Shown: in pieces, positions 37,201 to 45,746 of the stretch
Numbering within the stretch: position 1 is the first letter of the stretch
Layout: each line of letters opens with the position of its first letter
Source: Acetoanaerobium pronyense
Lineage (GTDB): Bacteria > Bacillota > Clostridia > Peptostreptococcales > Filifactoraceae
Length of the DNA: 64,000 bases
Reading direction: 5' to 3'
Assembly: GCF_017874355.1 (NCBI RefSeq)
Contig: NZ_JAGGLI010000003.1
Location: 1-64,000 of the forward strand
Notes under the pieces: generated by a model
The model's database searches: none
What the model was told of the DNA's origin: nothing
The model's input: only the letters and a program-made list of their open reading frames with translations
Made by a program: the position numbers and the translations under genes

Positions 37201-37899
37201 TTAAATCAGTTCTATCATCTTTAAAATAAGCTTTTTTGAGTTTTTAGCTGCTTTTAAAACAAACTCATCAAAGTTTTCAGGCGCTTCCCCATTAGCCTTG
37301 TCACTCATTGACCTGATTACTAAAAACGGCATTTTATTTATAGCGCACACATGAGCAATTGCAGCTCCTTCCATTTCAGCACAATCTGCTTCAAATTCTT
37401 CCTTTAAGCTTTCTTTAAGTTCATTTGAGCTTACAAATATATCTCCAGATACTACTACTCCCTGAACTACTTTCATATCTTCTCCAAGTACGCTAGAGCT
37501 TTTTTGTGCTAGAGATATAAGGTTTTCGTCAGCTAAAAATATACTGCTTTCCATTCTAGGAATTACACCTTTTTTGTGACCAAAAGCCGTTACATCAAAA
37601 TCATGCTCGTAAAGCTTTGTAGAAAGCACTATATCTCCAATTTCTATATTATCAGATATAGCTCCTGCAACTCCTATATTGATAACATACTCTATATCAA
37701 ACCTATCAATAAGGACCTGAGTGCACATAGCAGCGTTTACTTTTCCTATTCCACTTCTTACTACTACAAGCTTTTTATTATTAAGATTTCCTTCATAAAA
37801 AATAAGTCCTGCAAACTCTTTTATATTAACATTTTCCATAAGCTCTTTTAAAAGGACGATTTCCTCTTCCATAGCTCCAATTATACCTATTTGTTTCAT
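37201..37899 (-). CDS. mtnN: 5'-methylthioadenosine/S-adenosylhomocysteine nucleosidase
   Basis: The enzyme splits methylthioadenosine and S-adenosylhomocysteine to adenine and the ribosyl product, recycling methionine. GAMEEEIVLL starts at residue 9, with catalytic Glu; GVAGAISDNIEIGDIV near 75 and the catalytic Asp in VIRSMSDKANG near 198 are present, as is CAEMEGAAIAHV near 170. The length of 232 residues is normal. AGGAGG precedes the ATG. Confidence 0.95.
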   Translation of the reverse strand: MKQIGIIGAMEEEIVLLKELMENVNIKEFAGLIFYEGNLNNKKLVVVRSGIGKVNAAMCTQVLIDRFDIEYVINIGVAGAISDNIEIGDIVLSTKLYEHDFDVTAFGHKKGVIPRMESSIFLADENLISLAQKSSSVLGEDMKVVQGVVVSGDIFVSSNELKESLKEEFEADCAEMEGAAIAHVCAINKMPFLVIRSMSDKANGEAPENFDEFVLKAAKNSKKLILKMIELI

Positions 37900-37957
37900 A
37901 CACTATACCTCCTAAAATCCATATCTTTTATATTATCACAGATAAATATATTTTTCA

Positions 37958-37995
37958 TTAAAACAGAGCATCCGCTTGGACGCTCTGTTTTACTT
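37958..37995 (-). terminator. Terminator after ileS
   Basis: AAAACAGAGC (37960-37969) and GCTCTGTTTT (37982-37991) form a ten-base stem extended inside by TCC/GGA, with Ts following on both strands. Confidence 0.75.
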
Positions 37996-38041
37996 TTATA
38001 GAGAAAAATAAGTTTTAATATATCTACATTTTAATAGTAGT

Positions 38042-41000
38042 TTATATTTTTTCTACAGAAATCTTAGCCTCATGACCATTTAATGAGTCACTTTCCATAT
38101 CCTTAGTTTCTTTTACTTCGATTTCCTCTGCAAGTGTCTCTTCCATGATATAAGCTTTATGGATTTCCACTGCCTTTTCTATCTCTTTGCTTGATTTGAA
38201 CTGTATTTTTATCTTGTCCATCATCTCAAAATCCTTAGCTTTTCTCATCTGCTGAACTTTTGATATGAACTCTCTTGCATACCCTTCATCTATAAGTTCT
38301 TTTGTAAGATTAGTATCAAGTACAATAAAGAGATTGTTTTCAGTTGCAACATCAAAGCCTTCTTTTGGAGATACGTTTATAAGAACATCATCTTTTGAGA
38401 AACTAAATTCTTCGTCTGAAAGATTAAAAGTTATTTTCTCTCCTGACTCTAGCTGACTTACTGCCTTTGCAGAATCAAGCGCAGCAAGCTTTCCTGAAAA
38501 CTCTTTAAGCTTAGGCCCTAAAGTTTTTCCAAGAACTGAGAAGTTAGGCTTAAGATTAAAGTTCATATACTGATTTATATCCTTAGAAAACACTACTTCC
38601 TTAACATTAAGCTCTTCTTCTATAAGTGGTACAAGATCTTCCATTATCTCCTTGTTGTTTGCATCTATTATAGCTTTTCCAATAGGCTGTCTTACCTTTA
38701 TCTTCGCCGCTTCTCTTGATGCTCTACCAAGAGTTACAATGTCCTTTACAAGATCCATCTTATGCTCTAGCTTTTCGTCTATTAGCTTTATATCAGCTCT
38801 TGGATAGTAGCTTATATGAACAGAAACCTCACCAGTAAGTTTTCTATACATCTCCTCAGCCATAAATGGTGCAAATGGAGCCACCATCTGAGAAATACCT
38901 ACAAGAACTTCGTGGGTTGTGTTGTATACAGATTTCTTATCCAGTGTAAGCTCTGTATCCCAGAATCTTCTTCTGCTTCTTCTTATATACCAGTTTGAAA
39001 GATCTTCATTGACAAAGTCCTGTATAGCTCTAACTACCTTTGTCATGTCAAACTTTTCCAGCTCTTCTTCTACGTATTTTTTAAGATTATTGTATTTTGA
39101 AAGTATCCATCTATCAAGTTCTGGTCTTTCTTCATATTCTACAAAGAATTCCTTTGGATTAACTTTATCTGTATTTGCATAAAGAGAGAAAAAGTTGTAT
39201 ACATTTTTAATAGTTCCAAAGAATTTGCTTTGAACCTCTTTAAGTGCTTCTGTATCAAATCTAGTTGGCGACCATGCAGGTGATACATAAAGAAGGTACC
39301 ATCTAAGGACATCCGCTCCATATTGATCAAATAATGCAAAAGGATCAACTGTATTTCCTTTTGACTTGCTCATTTTTTTACCTTCTTTGTCAAGGACAAG
39401 GTCATTTACAAGGACATTCTTGTATGGCGATTTTCCAGTAACAAAGGTTGATATAGCAAGTAAAGAGTAAAACCATCCTCTTGTTTGGTCTATTCCTTCA
39501 CATATGAAATCTGCTGGGAAAAGCTCATCAAAGTTTTCTTTATTTTCAAATGGATAGTGATGCTGTGCAAAAGGCATAGCTCCAGAATCAAACCATACGT
39601 CTATTACTTCCTTAACTCTTTCCATAGTTCCTTGACATTTTGGACAGTTTATATGAACGTCATCAACATAAGGTCTATGCATTTCTATTGATGAATCTAT
39701 ATCTTCTATAGACTTTTCCACAAGCTCAGCGATTGAGCCTATGGACTCCTTGTGTCCACATTCGCATGACCAAATATTAAGTGGTGTACCCCAATATCTT
39801 GATCTTGATATAGCCCAGTCGTTTAGATTTTCAAGCCAGTTTCCAAATCTCTTTTCTCCTACATAATCTGGGAACCAGTTTACAGAGTTGTTGTTTTCTA
39901 TAAGCTTTTCCTTAAGCTTTGTAACCTCTATATAATAGCTTGGCTTTGCATAATACATAAGTGGAGTCGAGCATCTCCAGCAATGTGGGTAGTTGTGCTC
40001 CATCTTTTCTTTTTTATAAAGTTTATTTTCTGCTGCAAGCCACTTGATTATATCTACATCAAGCCCTTCTTCCATTACAAATCTACCTTCCCAGTCAGTT
40101 GCAGTATACTTTCCGTCTTCTCCTACTGGTTGAACTACTGGAAGGTCATATATTTTTGCTACGTTATAGTCATCATCTCCAAATGCTGGTGCTGTATGAA
40201 CTATTCCAGTACCATCTTCTGTAGTTACATAATCTCCAAGCACAACATAGAAGGCTTTTTTATCAGGTTTTACAAATTTCATAAGCTGTTCGTATTCTAT
40301 ATACTCAAGGTCTTTCCCGGAAATTTCTTCAACTATTTCATATTCTCCAACAAGAACCTTTGGAGCAAGAGTTTTTGAAAGATAATAAAAATCTTCACCT
40401 TGCTTTACTTTTACATATATTTCCTTTGGTGATACAGCAAGGGCTACATTTGATGCAAGAGTCCATGGAGTTGTCGTCCATGCAAGGAAGTATTCATTTT
40501 CCTTTTCTTTTAACTTGAACTTAGCTATGACTGTATTTGTCTTTACTTCTTTATACCCTTGGGCAACCTCATGGGAAGCAAGTCCTGTACCACATCTTGA
40601 GCAATATGGAAGTATCTTGTGCCCTTCGTATATGTATCCCTCTTTAAAAAACTTGTCAAGTATCCACCATACAGACTCAATATACTGGTTATCTAGTGTT
40701 ATATATGGATTATCTAAATCTATAAGATATGCCATTCTTTCTGTCATATCTCTCCAAAGATTTTCATATTCAAATACAGATTTTCTGCACTCTTCATTAA
40801 ATTCCTTTAATCCATATTTTTCAATGTCTTGCTTTGATGAAAGATTTAATTTTTTTTCTACTTCTATTTCTACTGGTAGTCCGTGAGTATCCCATCCAGC
40901 TTTTCTCTTTACCTGATATCCACTCATAGTCTTATATCTACAAACAGAATCCTTTAGGGTTCTTGCTAGTACATGATGTATTCCAGGCTTTCCATTAGCT

Positions 41001-41146
41001 GTAGGAGGTCCCTCAAAAAATACATAGGATTTTTCTCCCTCTCTGGATTCCACACTTTTTTTAAGTAAATCAATTTCTTTCCAGTAATCCGCAACTTTCT
41101 TTTCATTTTGTTTTATGCTGTCGTTATAAAGATTTTCAAACTTCAT
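38042..41146 (-). CDS. ileS: Isoleucyl-tRNA synthetase, long (type 2) form with GIHH signature
   Basis: The enzyme charges tRNA-Ile. At 1034 residues it is the long, type 2 form. The catalytic signature reads PTANGKPGIHHVLA, so the usual HIGH tetrad is G55-I56-H57-H58 (codons 40973-40984) instead of HxGH. The KMSKS loop is in KKMSKSKGN near residue 590, and an editing domain with WTTTPWTL is near 225. Several CxxC zinc pairs occur (CSRC, CWRC, CPKC). The C-terminal extension ends about residue 1034. It is preceded by a T-box. Confidence 0.95.
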   Translation of the reverse strand: MKFENLYNDSIKQNEKKVADYWKEIDLLKKSVESREGEKSYVFFEGPPTANGKPGIHHVLARTLKDSVCRYKTMSGYQVKRKAGWDTHGLPVEIEVEKKLNLSSKQDIEKYGLKEFNEECRKSVFEYENLWRDMTERMAYLIDLDNPYITLDNQYIESVWWILDKFFKEGYIYEGHKILPYCSRCGTGLASHEVAQGYKEVKTNTVIAKFKLKEKENEYFLAWTTTPWTLASNVALAVSPKEIYVKVKQGEDFYYLSKTLAPKVLVGEYEIVEEISGKDLEYIEYEQLMKFVKPDKKAFYVVLGDYVTTEDGTGIVHTAPAFGDDDYNVAKIYDLPVVQPVGEDGKYTATDWEGRFVMEEGLDVDIIKWLAAENKLYKKEKMEHNYPHCWRCSTPLMYYAKPSYYIEVTKLKEKLIENNNSVNWFPDYVGEKRFGNWLENLNDWAISRSRYWGTPLNIWSCECGHKESIGSIAELVEKSIEDIDSSIEMHRPYVDDVHINCPKCQGTMERVKEVIDVWFDSGAMPFAQHHYPFENKENFDELFPADFICEGIDQTRGWFYSLLAISTFVTGKSPYKNVLVNDLVLDKEGKKMSKSKGNTVDPFALFDQYGADVLRWYLLYVSPAWSPTRFDTEALKEVQSKFFGTIKNVYNFFSLYANTDKVNPKEFFVEYEERPELDRWILSKYNNLKKYVEEELEKFDMTKVVRAIQDFVNEDLSNWYIRRSRRRFWDTELTLDKKSVYNTTHEVLVGISQMVAPFAPFMAEEMYRKLTGEVSVHISYYPRADIKLIDEKLEHKMDLVKDIVTLGRASREAAKIKVRQPIGKAIIDANNKEIMEDLVPLIEEELNVKEVVFSKDINQYMNFNLKPNFSVLGKTLGPKLKEFSGKLAALDSAKAVSQLESGEKITFNLSDEEFSFSKDDVLINVSPKEGFDVATENNLFIVLDTNLTKELIDEGYAREFISKVQQMRKAKDFEMMDKIKIQFKSSKEIEKAVEIHKAYIMEETLAEEIEVKETKDMESDSLNGHEAKISVEKI

Positions 41147-41179
41147 AATATATCTCCCTTCAAATCATTTATTTACAAT

Positions 41180-41423
41180 AAAAAATCCCTGCATAAAAAA
41201 TGCAGGGACGAAGATTTCCGCGGTACCACCCTAATTGCTTGAAAAACAAGCCTCTTACTTTCAACTAACGCATGAAATATCGAAAAAGCCTAATTTAATT
41301 TCAGCTTTTTAGCTCATGGATGATTTTCATTTTGATTAATCTATAGGGCTTCCACCTGTCCCCTACTCTCTATAAGCTTAAGTCAAGACTACTCTTCCAA
41401 TCATAGCTATGTATTTGGTTTAT
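41180..41423 (-). promoter_or_regulatory. T-box riboswitch controlling ileS
   Basis: The minus strand holds the T-box sequence AGGGTGGTACCGCGG near 41218-41233. The stem I landmarks AGAGAG and GGTGGAAGCCC lie near 41345-41372. The likely specifier is ATC (Ile) at 41322-41324, within ATGAAAATCATCC. The terminator is TCCCTGCAT / ATGCAGGGA (41186-41208) followed by TTTTTTA. Uncharged tRNA-Ile should stabilise the antiterminator and switch ileS on. Confidence 0.93.
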
Positions 41424-41429
41424 TATCAG

Positions 41430-41458
41430 ATTTTATAATAAATGGTGAAAAAAAGCAA
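41430..41458 (-). promoter_or_regulatory. ileS promoter
   Basis: The minus strand has -35 TTGCTT (41453-41458), 17 bases, and -10 TAAAAT (41430-41435), just before the T-box leader. Confidence 0.6.
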
Positions 41459-41463
41459 TATAT

Positions 41464-42012
41464 TTATTCTTCTATTCCTTCTAATGGCTCTTTTTCTTGT
41501 TTTTCCATATTGTTACTAACTTCAACCTTTTCTTTTATGAGTTCAGTATGAGATTCCTTATTTTCATCACTTTTAAATATTTCTTCTATCTTTTGTATTT
41601 CATCTTCTAGAAGACCTCTAAATTTGGTTTTAAAAAACATAAATTCCCTACGTATATCTTCATAACTTTTTCTTATTTCTACAACTTGATTATTTGCATC
41701 TTCAATGATTTTTTTCGACTGTGAATATGCCTCTTCAATTATTATATCTGATTTTTTTTGAGCATTCATATTTACGTCTTCTGCTGTCTTTTGAGCAACA
41801 ATTAGAGTCTCTTTTAGGGTATCCTCTATTGTTTTATACCTGCTAAGCTGATCGGTTAAAGCTTTCAGCTTATCCTTGAGTTCTATGTTCTCTCTGTAGA
41901 GATTTTCATAATCTGATTTTAATGTCTCTAAAAAATTATTTACCTCAGCTTCACTATAGCCTCTCAAAGATTTTTTAAATTCTTTAGTCTCTAATTCTAG
42001 TGGTGTTAGCAT
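41464..42012 (-). CDS. divIVA: DivIVA family cell-division protein
   Basis: This membrane-curvature-sensing coiled-coil protein marks poles and division sites. The N-terminal lipid-binding domain (MLTPLELETKEFKKSLRGY, then EAEVNNFLE) is followed by a long coiled coil (about residues 30-140) and a glutamate-rich tail of about 40 residues. The length of 182 residues fits. It sits after ylmH in the sepF-yggT-ylmH-divIVA order typical of Firmicutes. No terminator is visible before the ileS promoter. Confidence 0.94.
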   Translation of the reverse strand: MLTPLELETKEFKKSLRGYSEAEVNNFLETLKSDYENLYRENIELKDKLKALTDQLSRYKTIEDTLKETLIVAQKTAEDVNMNAQKKSDIIIEEAYSQSKKIIEDANNQVVEIRKSYEDIRREFMFFKTKFRGLLEDEIQKIEEIFKSDENKESHTELIKEKVEVSNNMEKQEKEPLEGIEE

Positions 42013-42022
42013 TTGGCTCCTC

Positions 42023-42811
42023 CTAAAGAATTATTTTTATTTTTGCCCTTATTTTTCCCTTTCGAGTTTCATTTAAAACCTCTAAAAAAATAGCTCTTCC
42101 ATACCCCCTAAGAGATATCAATGAGCCCTCTTTAATTTCTTTTGAATTTGATAAAATAGGTTCAAAGTCAATTTTAAGTCTTTCTGAAGATATAAGGTTT
42201 TGAGCCTTGGCTCTGGAAAGATTAAATATCTCAGCTATTATATTATCCGCCCTAAGGGAAGAAATTGTAACTATCTTTTCTTTATATTTTTCTTCGTTTT
42301 TTATTATTTGGGAAATATTTATTTTTTTTAATCTTACACTCTCTTTTGAAATTTTAGTCAAATTAAAAAATATATATTCGGATATTTTTTTGTCAGCTAT
42401 GATATATGCACAATCCTCATGGACATAAATATCTCCTATCTTTTCTTTAGTTATACCTAAACCTAAAAGACTTCCCAAATAATCTCTGTGACTTACGGAG
42501 TTGAATTTAAAGCTTCCTTCTACCTTTAGAGGCTGAATAGACTCTTCAATGTCAGATTTTTCAAAATAATCTGGGTAGATTTGAATGAGTTTTCTCTCCG
42601 CATCGCTTGCCCCACCCTCCTCATGGAAGGAGATGCCATCTATTCCTCTTATAATATCTATAAGGATTTTACGTTGGAAGGGATCTAAAAAGTCAGTACT
42701 TCTAATATCGTAATTTTCTAAGACCCCTTCTACCTTTGATATGTTTTTTATCATTACAGATTTAATTTCAATATCTCTAATATGAGATGTAAGCTTTTCT
42801 TTATCCAGCAT
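42023..42811 (-). CDS. YlmH family RNA-binding protein (S4 domain)
   Basis: The 262-residue protein has the YlmH layout: an N-terminal domain with FLDPFQRKIL near residue 43, a middle domain with RDYLGSLLGLGITKEKIGD near 125 split over helix and loop, and a C-terminal S4 RNA-binding domain (about 180-240) starting with AEIFNLSRAKAQNLI. YlmH is linked with ribosome-associated quality control in Bacillus, so it may act together with the RqcH encoded at 29939. It is 4 bases after yggT. Confidence 0.9.
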   Translation of the reverse strand: MLDKEKLTSHIRDIEIKSVMIKNISKVEGVLENYDIRSTDFLDPFQRKILIDIIRGIDGISFHEEGGASDAERKLIQIYPDYFEKSDIEESIQPLKVEGSFKFNSVSHRDYLGSLLGLGITKEKIGDIYVHEDCAYIIADKKISEYIFFNLTKISKESVRLKKINISQIIKNEEKYKEKIVTISSLRADNIIAEIFNLSRAKAQNLISSERLKIDFEPILSNSKEIKEGSLISLRGYGRAIFLEVLNETRKGKIRAKIKIIL

Positions 42812-42814
42812 ATT

Positions 42815-43087
42815 TTAAAATCCTAATAAAAGTCTAAATATAAAGTTTTGAACCATATTTAGCAGCAGTAATACTACAATGGGAGAAAGATCTATCATAC
42901 CAGTATTAATATGCCTTGACATAAAATCTCTTACAGGACCCATTATTGGTTCAGTTGCACTGTATATAAATTTGACTCCTGGAGAGTATCTATCAACATT
43001 TGGAAACCATGATAATAGTACTCTTGCAAGTATAAGTAATTGAAGTACTCTAAAGAAATAACTAATAGATTGTATTAAAACCCACAT
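42815..43087 (-). CDS. YggT family membrane protein
   Basis: This 90-residue protein has two membrane helices and the family motif RVLLSWFPNVDRYSP near residue 23; GPVRDFMSRH follows. YggT proteins lie in the sepF-divIVA division cluster and have been tied to membrane or osmotic functions, which are not certain. It is 17 bases after sepF and 3 before ylmH. Confidence 0.9.
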   Translation of the reverse strand: MWVLIQSISYFFRVLQLLILARVLLSWFPNVDRYSPGVKFIYSATEPIMGPVRDFMSRHINTGMIDLSPIVVLLLLNMVQNFIFRLLLGF

Positions 43088-43104
43088 TTAAATGCTCCTT
43101 TTGT

Positions 43105-43551
43105 CTACCAACGAAATAGGCCTTTACTTTCAAGCTCTTTTTTTATATTGCCGTCTATGTCTATATTTGAAGGAGCAAGTATAAAGATTCCCTTAGAAAC
43201 CTTTCTTATATCTCCATCCATTGCATAAATTGCCCCATTTAGGAAATGAAATATTGTTTTTGATACTTCAGGATCCTGAATGTTTTCAAGATTAACAACT
43301 ACAGCTCTTCTATTTTTTAAGCTATCTACTATAGAAGGAGCCTCATCATAAGATACTGGTTCAAATATCACTACTTTCATCTGTGGCGTATTTGGGTTTA
43401 TGTTTACCACCTTGTTTGATGTTCCTGATTTTGTGATAGGTAAACTTGGCTGCACCATTTCCTCTTCATAGAAATCCTCTTCATCATAATCGTCTTCTCT
43501 TAAGCCCCCGAAAAGAAAATCCTTAATCTTCCCTGATATTTTTTCTGCCAT
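43105..43551 (-). CDS. sepF: Cell division protein SepF
   Basis: SepF polymerises and tethers FtsZ to the membrane. A short N-terminal amphipathic segment (KISGKIKDFLFGG) is followed by an acidic linker rich in D, E and Y, then the C-terminal SepF domain (about residues 60-140) with VVNLENIQDPEVSKTIFHFL. The length of 148 residues is normal. Because no ftsA lies at its usual place, SepF is a probable main FtsZ anchor here. Confidence 0.94.
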   Translation of the reverse strand: MAEKISGKIKDFLFGGLREDDYDEEDFYEEEMVQPSLPITKSGTSNKVVNINPNTPQMKVVIFEPVSYDEAPSIVDSLKNRRAVVVNLENIQDPEVSKTIFHFLNGAIYAMDGDIRKVSKGIFILAPSNIDIDGNIKKELESKGLFRW

Positions 43552-43562
43552 TTCAAACCCTC

Positions 43563-44258
43563 CTAATCATAATTTCTTTCTCCAAAAATTGCCGTCCCCA
43601 CCCTTACCATATTCGAGCCTTCTTCTATAGCTACTCTATAATCATTTGTCATACCCATAGAAAGATATTTTAAATCTACATTTTCTAGATTAAGAGATTT
43701 TATATTCTCAAAAAGAGCTTTCATCTCCCTAAAATATGGTCTTGCATCTTCAGGATTTTCTTCAAAAGGAGCCATACCCATAAGACCCCTCACCTTAATA
43801 TTTTTGAATTTTTTTGATACTTCTTTGATAAATAAAGGAACATCTTCTTTTAATAGTCCATGTTTTGTGTCCTCAAGAGATATATTTACCTGAATAAGGC
43901 AATCTACCACGATGTTATTTTGTCCAGCTCTTTTGTCAATCTCCTCAGCTAAAGATAGTCTATCCAGAGAATGAATAAGAGTCGTTTTATTAATTATATA
44001 TTTTACCTTGTTGGTCTGTAAAGTGCCAATAAGGTGCCAACGAGCTTTTTTTCCTAAAACTTCATATTTTTTATTTAGCTCCTGGACTTTATTCTCACCT
44101 AAATCTAAAACCCCTGAGTCTAAAGCCTCAGCAGCCATCTCACTACTGACAGTTTTTGTAACTCCTATTAAAGTAACTTCATCTGTCCTTCCAGCCTGAT
44201 TTAAAGTATCAGCTATATTTTTTTGGATGTTTTTTATATTTAGCTTAATATTATGCAT
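43563..44258 (-). CDS. YggS family pyridoxal phosphate homeostasis protein
   Basis: The 231-residue single-domain TIM barrel binds pyridoxal 5'-phosphate through a lysine in IGVTKTVSSE near residue 35. RWHLIGTLQTNKVKYI near 72 and GLMGMAPF near 157, and SMGMTNDYRVAIEEG with VRVGTAIFG near the end are characteristic. It is a PLP carrier and balancer, not a known catalyst. It starts at the base where the upstream HlyD-like gene ends. Confidence 0.95.
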   Translation of the reverse strand: MHNIKLNIKNIQKNIADTLNQAGRTDEVTLIGVTKTVSSEMAAEALDSGVLDLGENKVQELNKKYEVLGKKARWHLIGTLQTNKVKYIINKTTLIHSLDRLSLAEEIDKRAGQNNIVVDCLIQVNISLEDTKHGLLKEDVPLFIKEVSKKFKNIKVRGLMGMAPFEENPEDARPYFREMKALFENIKSLNLENVDLKYLSMGMTNDYRVAIEEGSNMVRVGTAIFGERNYD

Positions 44259-45526
44259 TATCTCACCCTCTGTCCTGATTTTATATTTCTAGGAGCAATA
44301 ATTACTTCATCATAGAGATTTATATTTTCCTGACTTGTAGAACTATCAGGATCAAAAGAGATTATATAGTTATTCTCGTCTTCTCCTTTAATATCCTTAA
44401 GCTCTTTAAAATGAGCTGTACCTACCTCATTAATAGTAAATACTCCTAAGACACCTTCATTTTCAACTACAGACTTTTTGGGAACAATTATTCCGGAAAC
44501 CGAATTATATTCTAGGTTGAATTTATGCTTTCGTTGTTTAGTAAAATCAAAGTTTTCATTTTCCACTTCAAAAATCCCTAAAAACTTTTCATCTTCACCC
44601 TTATGAAAATCATATAAAGAGCCTAGTATCATTTCGTCTCCTATATGAATTGTTATAGGTCTACCTCTTTCAATATTTCTAATATCATTTTCATCTACTT
44701 CACATGCAATATACCATTTGTGATTATTGACAACTGTAGCAAATATATCTCCTTTATTTACTCCATCATTAATGGATATTAAATTGTTATCTTTAAAACT
44801 TGTGATATCTGTAACAGATATATTAGCCATATTGGCAATGCTGAACTTTTCATACTCTCCGTCACTATAAAAAGAGACAACCCCTGGATTATCTGCTCTT
44901 ATATAGTACTTGTCTGAGTTTATCTTATTTTCTAGGTTTAGCTTTTCAGCTTCAAGTTGCTCTAGACTCATTTGCCCCACATCTGAGGCTCCACTGAGTA
45001 ATCTTCTTCTTTCCATTAATGAAATAAGATTCTCTTTTAGGTCAGATACGTAGGTTAAGTCATTGTTGACTATTCTATTTTGAATATCTACATAAATAAA
45101 ATCTATTTTTGCATCTAACTCCGCAATTTCTTTTTCAGGATCCTTTGGAGTAGTATTATTTTTGAGTTCATTTATTCTTCTATTTATTATCTGAAGCTTA
45201 AACTGTTCGTCTCCCTTTAGCTGTTCATTTTGAAGCTTGGCTATTATTCCCGATTTTTTAACTCGCTCTCCTTCTGACAGAGAATCTGAAATATATCCAT
45301 CTGATGGAGAAAATACCTGATATTCATTTCGAATAATAAGGCCTTCTTTTTCTACAAAATTAGAGATTTGTCCCATATCTAGGACATGCGTTTTTATAGT
45401 ATATGCATTAATAGTATTGTACATATGAAATACAATATAAAGTAATATTCCAAGCACAATAAAAAAAGGTATATATTTTCTTTTGACAGTTTTTTTCTTC
45501 TTTGGGTTTCTAATTTTTTCCGACAT
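44258..45526 (-). CDS. HlyD-like membrane fusion (efflux adaptor) protein
   Basis: The 422-residue protein has a basic N terminus, one membrane helix (about residues 18-42), then an extracellular part with a biotinyl-lipoyl-like half motif (VFSPSDGYISDSLSEGERV), a helical hairpin (about 100-195) and a beta-barrel domain, as in HlyD-type adaptors. No ABC or RND partner lies nearby. It heads the division operon yggS-sepF-yggT-ylmH-divIVA, a placement seen in Clostridia. The partner and cargo are unknown. Confidence 0.8.
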   Translation of the reverse strand: MSEKIRNPKKKKTVKRKYIPFFIVLGILLYIVFHMYNTINAYTIKTHVLDMGQISNFVEKEGLIIRNEYQVFSPSDGYISDSLSEGERVKKSGIIAKLQNEQLKGDEQFKLQIINRRINELKNNTTPKDPEKEIAELDAKIDFIYVDIQNRIVNNDLTYVSDLKENLISLMERRRLLSGASDVGQMSLEQLEAEKLNLENKINSDKYYIRADNPGVVSFYSDGEYEKFSIANMANISVTDITSFKDNNLISINDGVNKGDIFATVVNNHKWYIACEVDENDIRNIERGRPITIHIGDEMILGSLYDFHKGEDEKFLGIFEVENENFDFTKQRKHKFNLEYNSVSGIIVPKKSVVENEGVLGVFTINEVGTAHFKELKDIKGEDENNYIISFDPDSSTSQENINLYDEVIIAPRNIKSGQRVR

Positions 45527-45574
45527 AATTTTAATGTCACGCCTTTTCTTTTAAATCTAGTTAACGATAAATCT

Positions 45575-45603
45575 ATTTTACCCTTTTTAGCCCATAATAT
45601 GAA
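45575..45603 (-). promoter_or_regulatory. Promoter of the HlyD-yggS-sepF operon
   Basis: The minus strand has -35 TTCATA (45598-45603), 17 bases, and -10 TAAAAT (45575-45580). The -35 is weak. ACCCTT and AAGGGT flank the spacer and could form a hairpin or operator. Confidence 0.4.
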
Positions 45604-45659
45604 GGGTTTTAAGCAAATTAAGTAAAAAAAATAATAAAATTATAAAAAACCAGATATAA

Positions 45660-45714
45660 AATAGTTAAAAAGATTCATATAATCTCCTAATAAACGGAGG
45701 TTACATGAATCTTT
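45660..45714 (-). terminator. Terminator after gpsA
   Basis: A 19-base stem with two wobble pairs (45669-45687 and 45696-45714; ends AAAGATTCAT and ATGAATCTTT) has an eight-base loop and is followed on the minus strand by TTTTTAAC. Confidence 0.8.
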
Positions 45715-45746
45715 AATTAAAATCAATTCAGGTTCTTAAAGTTTTA

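Noticed and set aside
39983-40378. 131-residue plus-strand frame
   Set aside because: It is antisense to ileS and has no protein-like motif.
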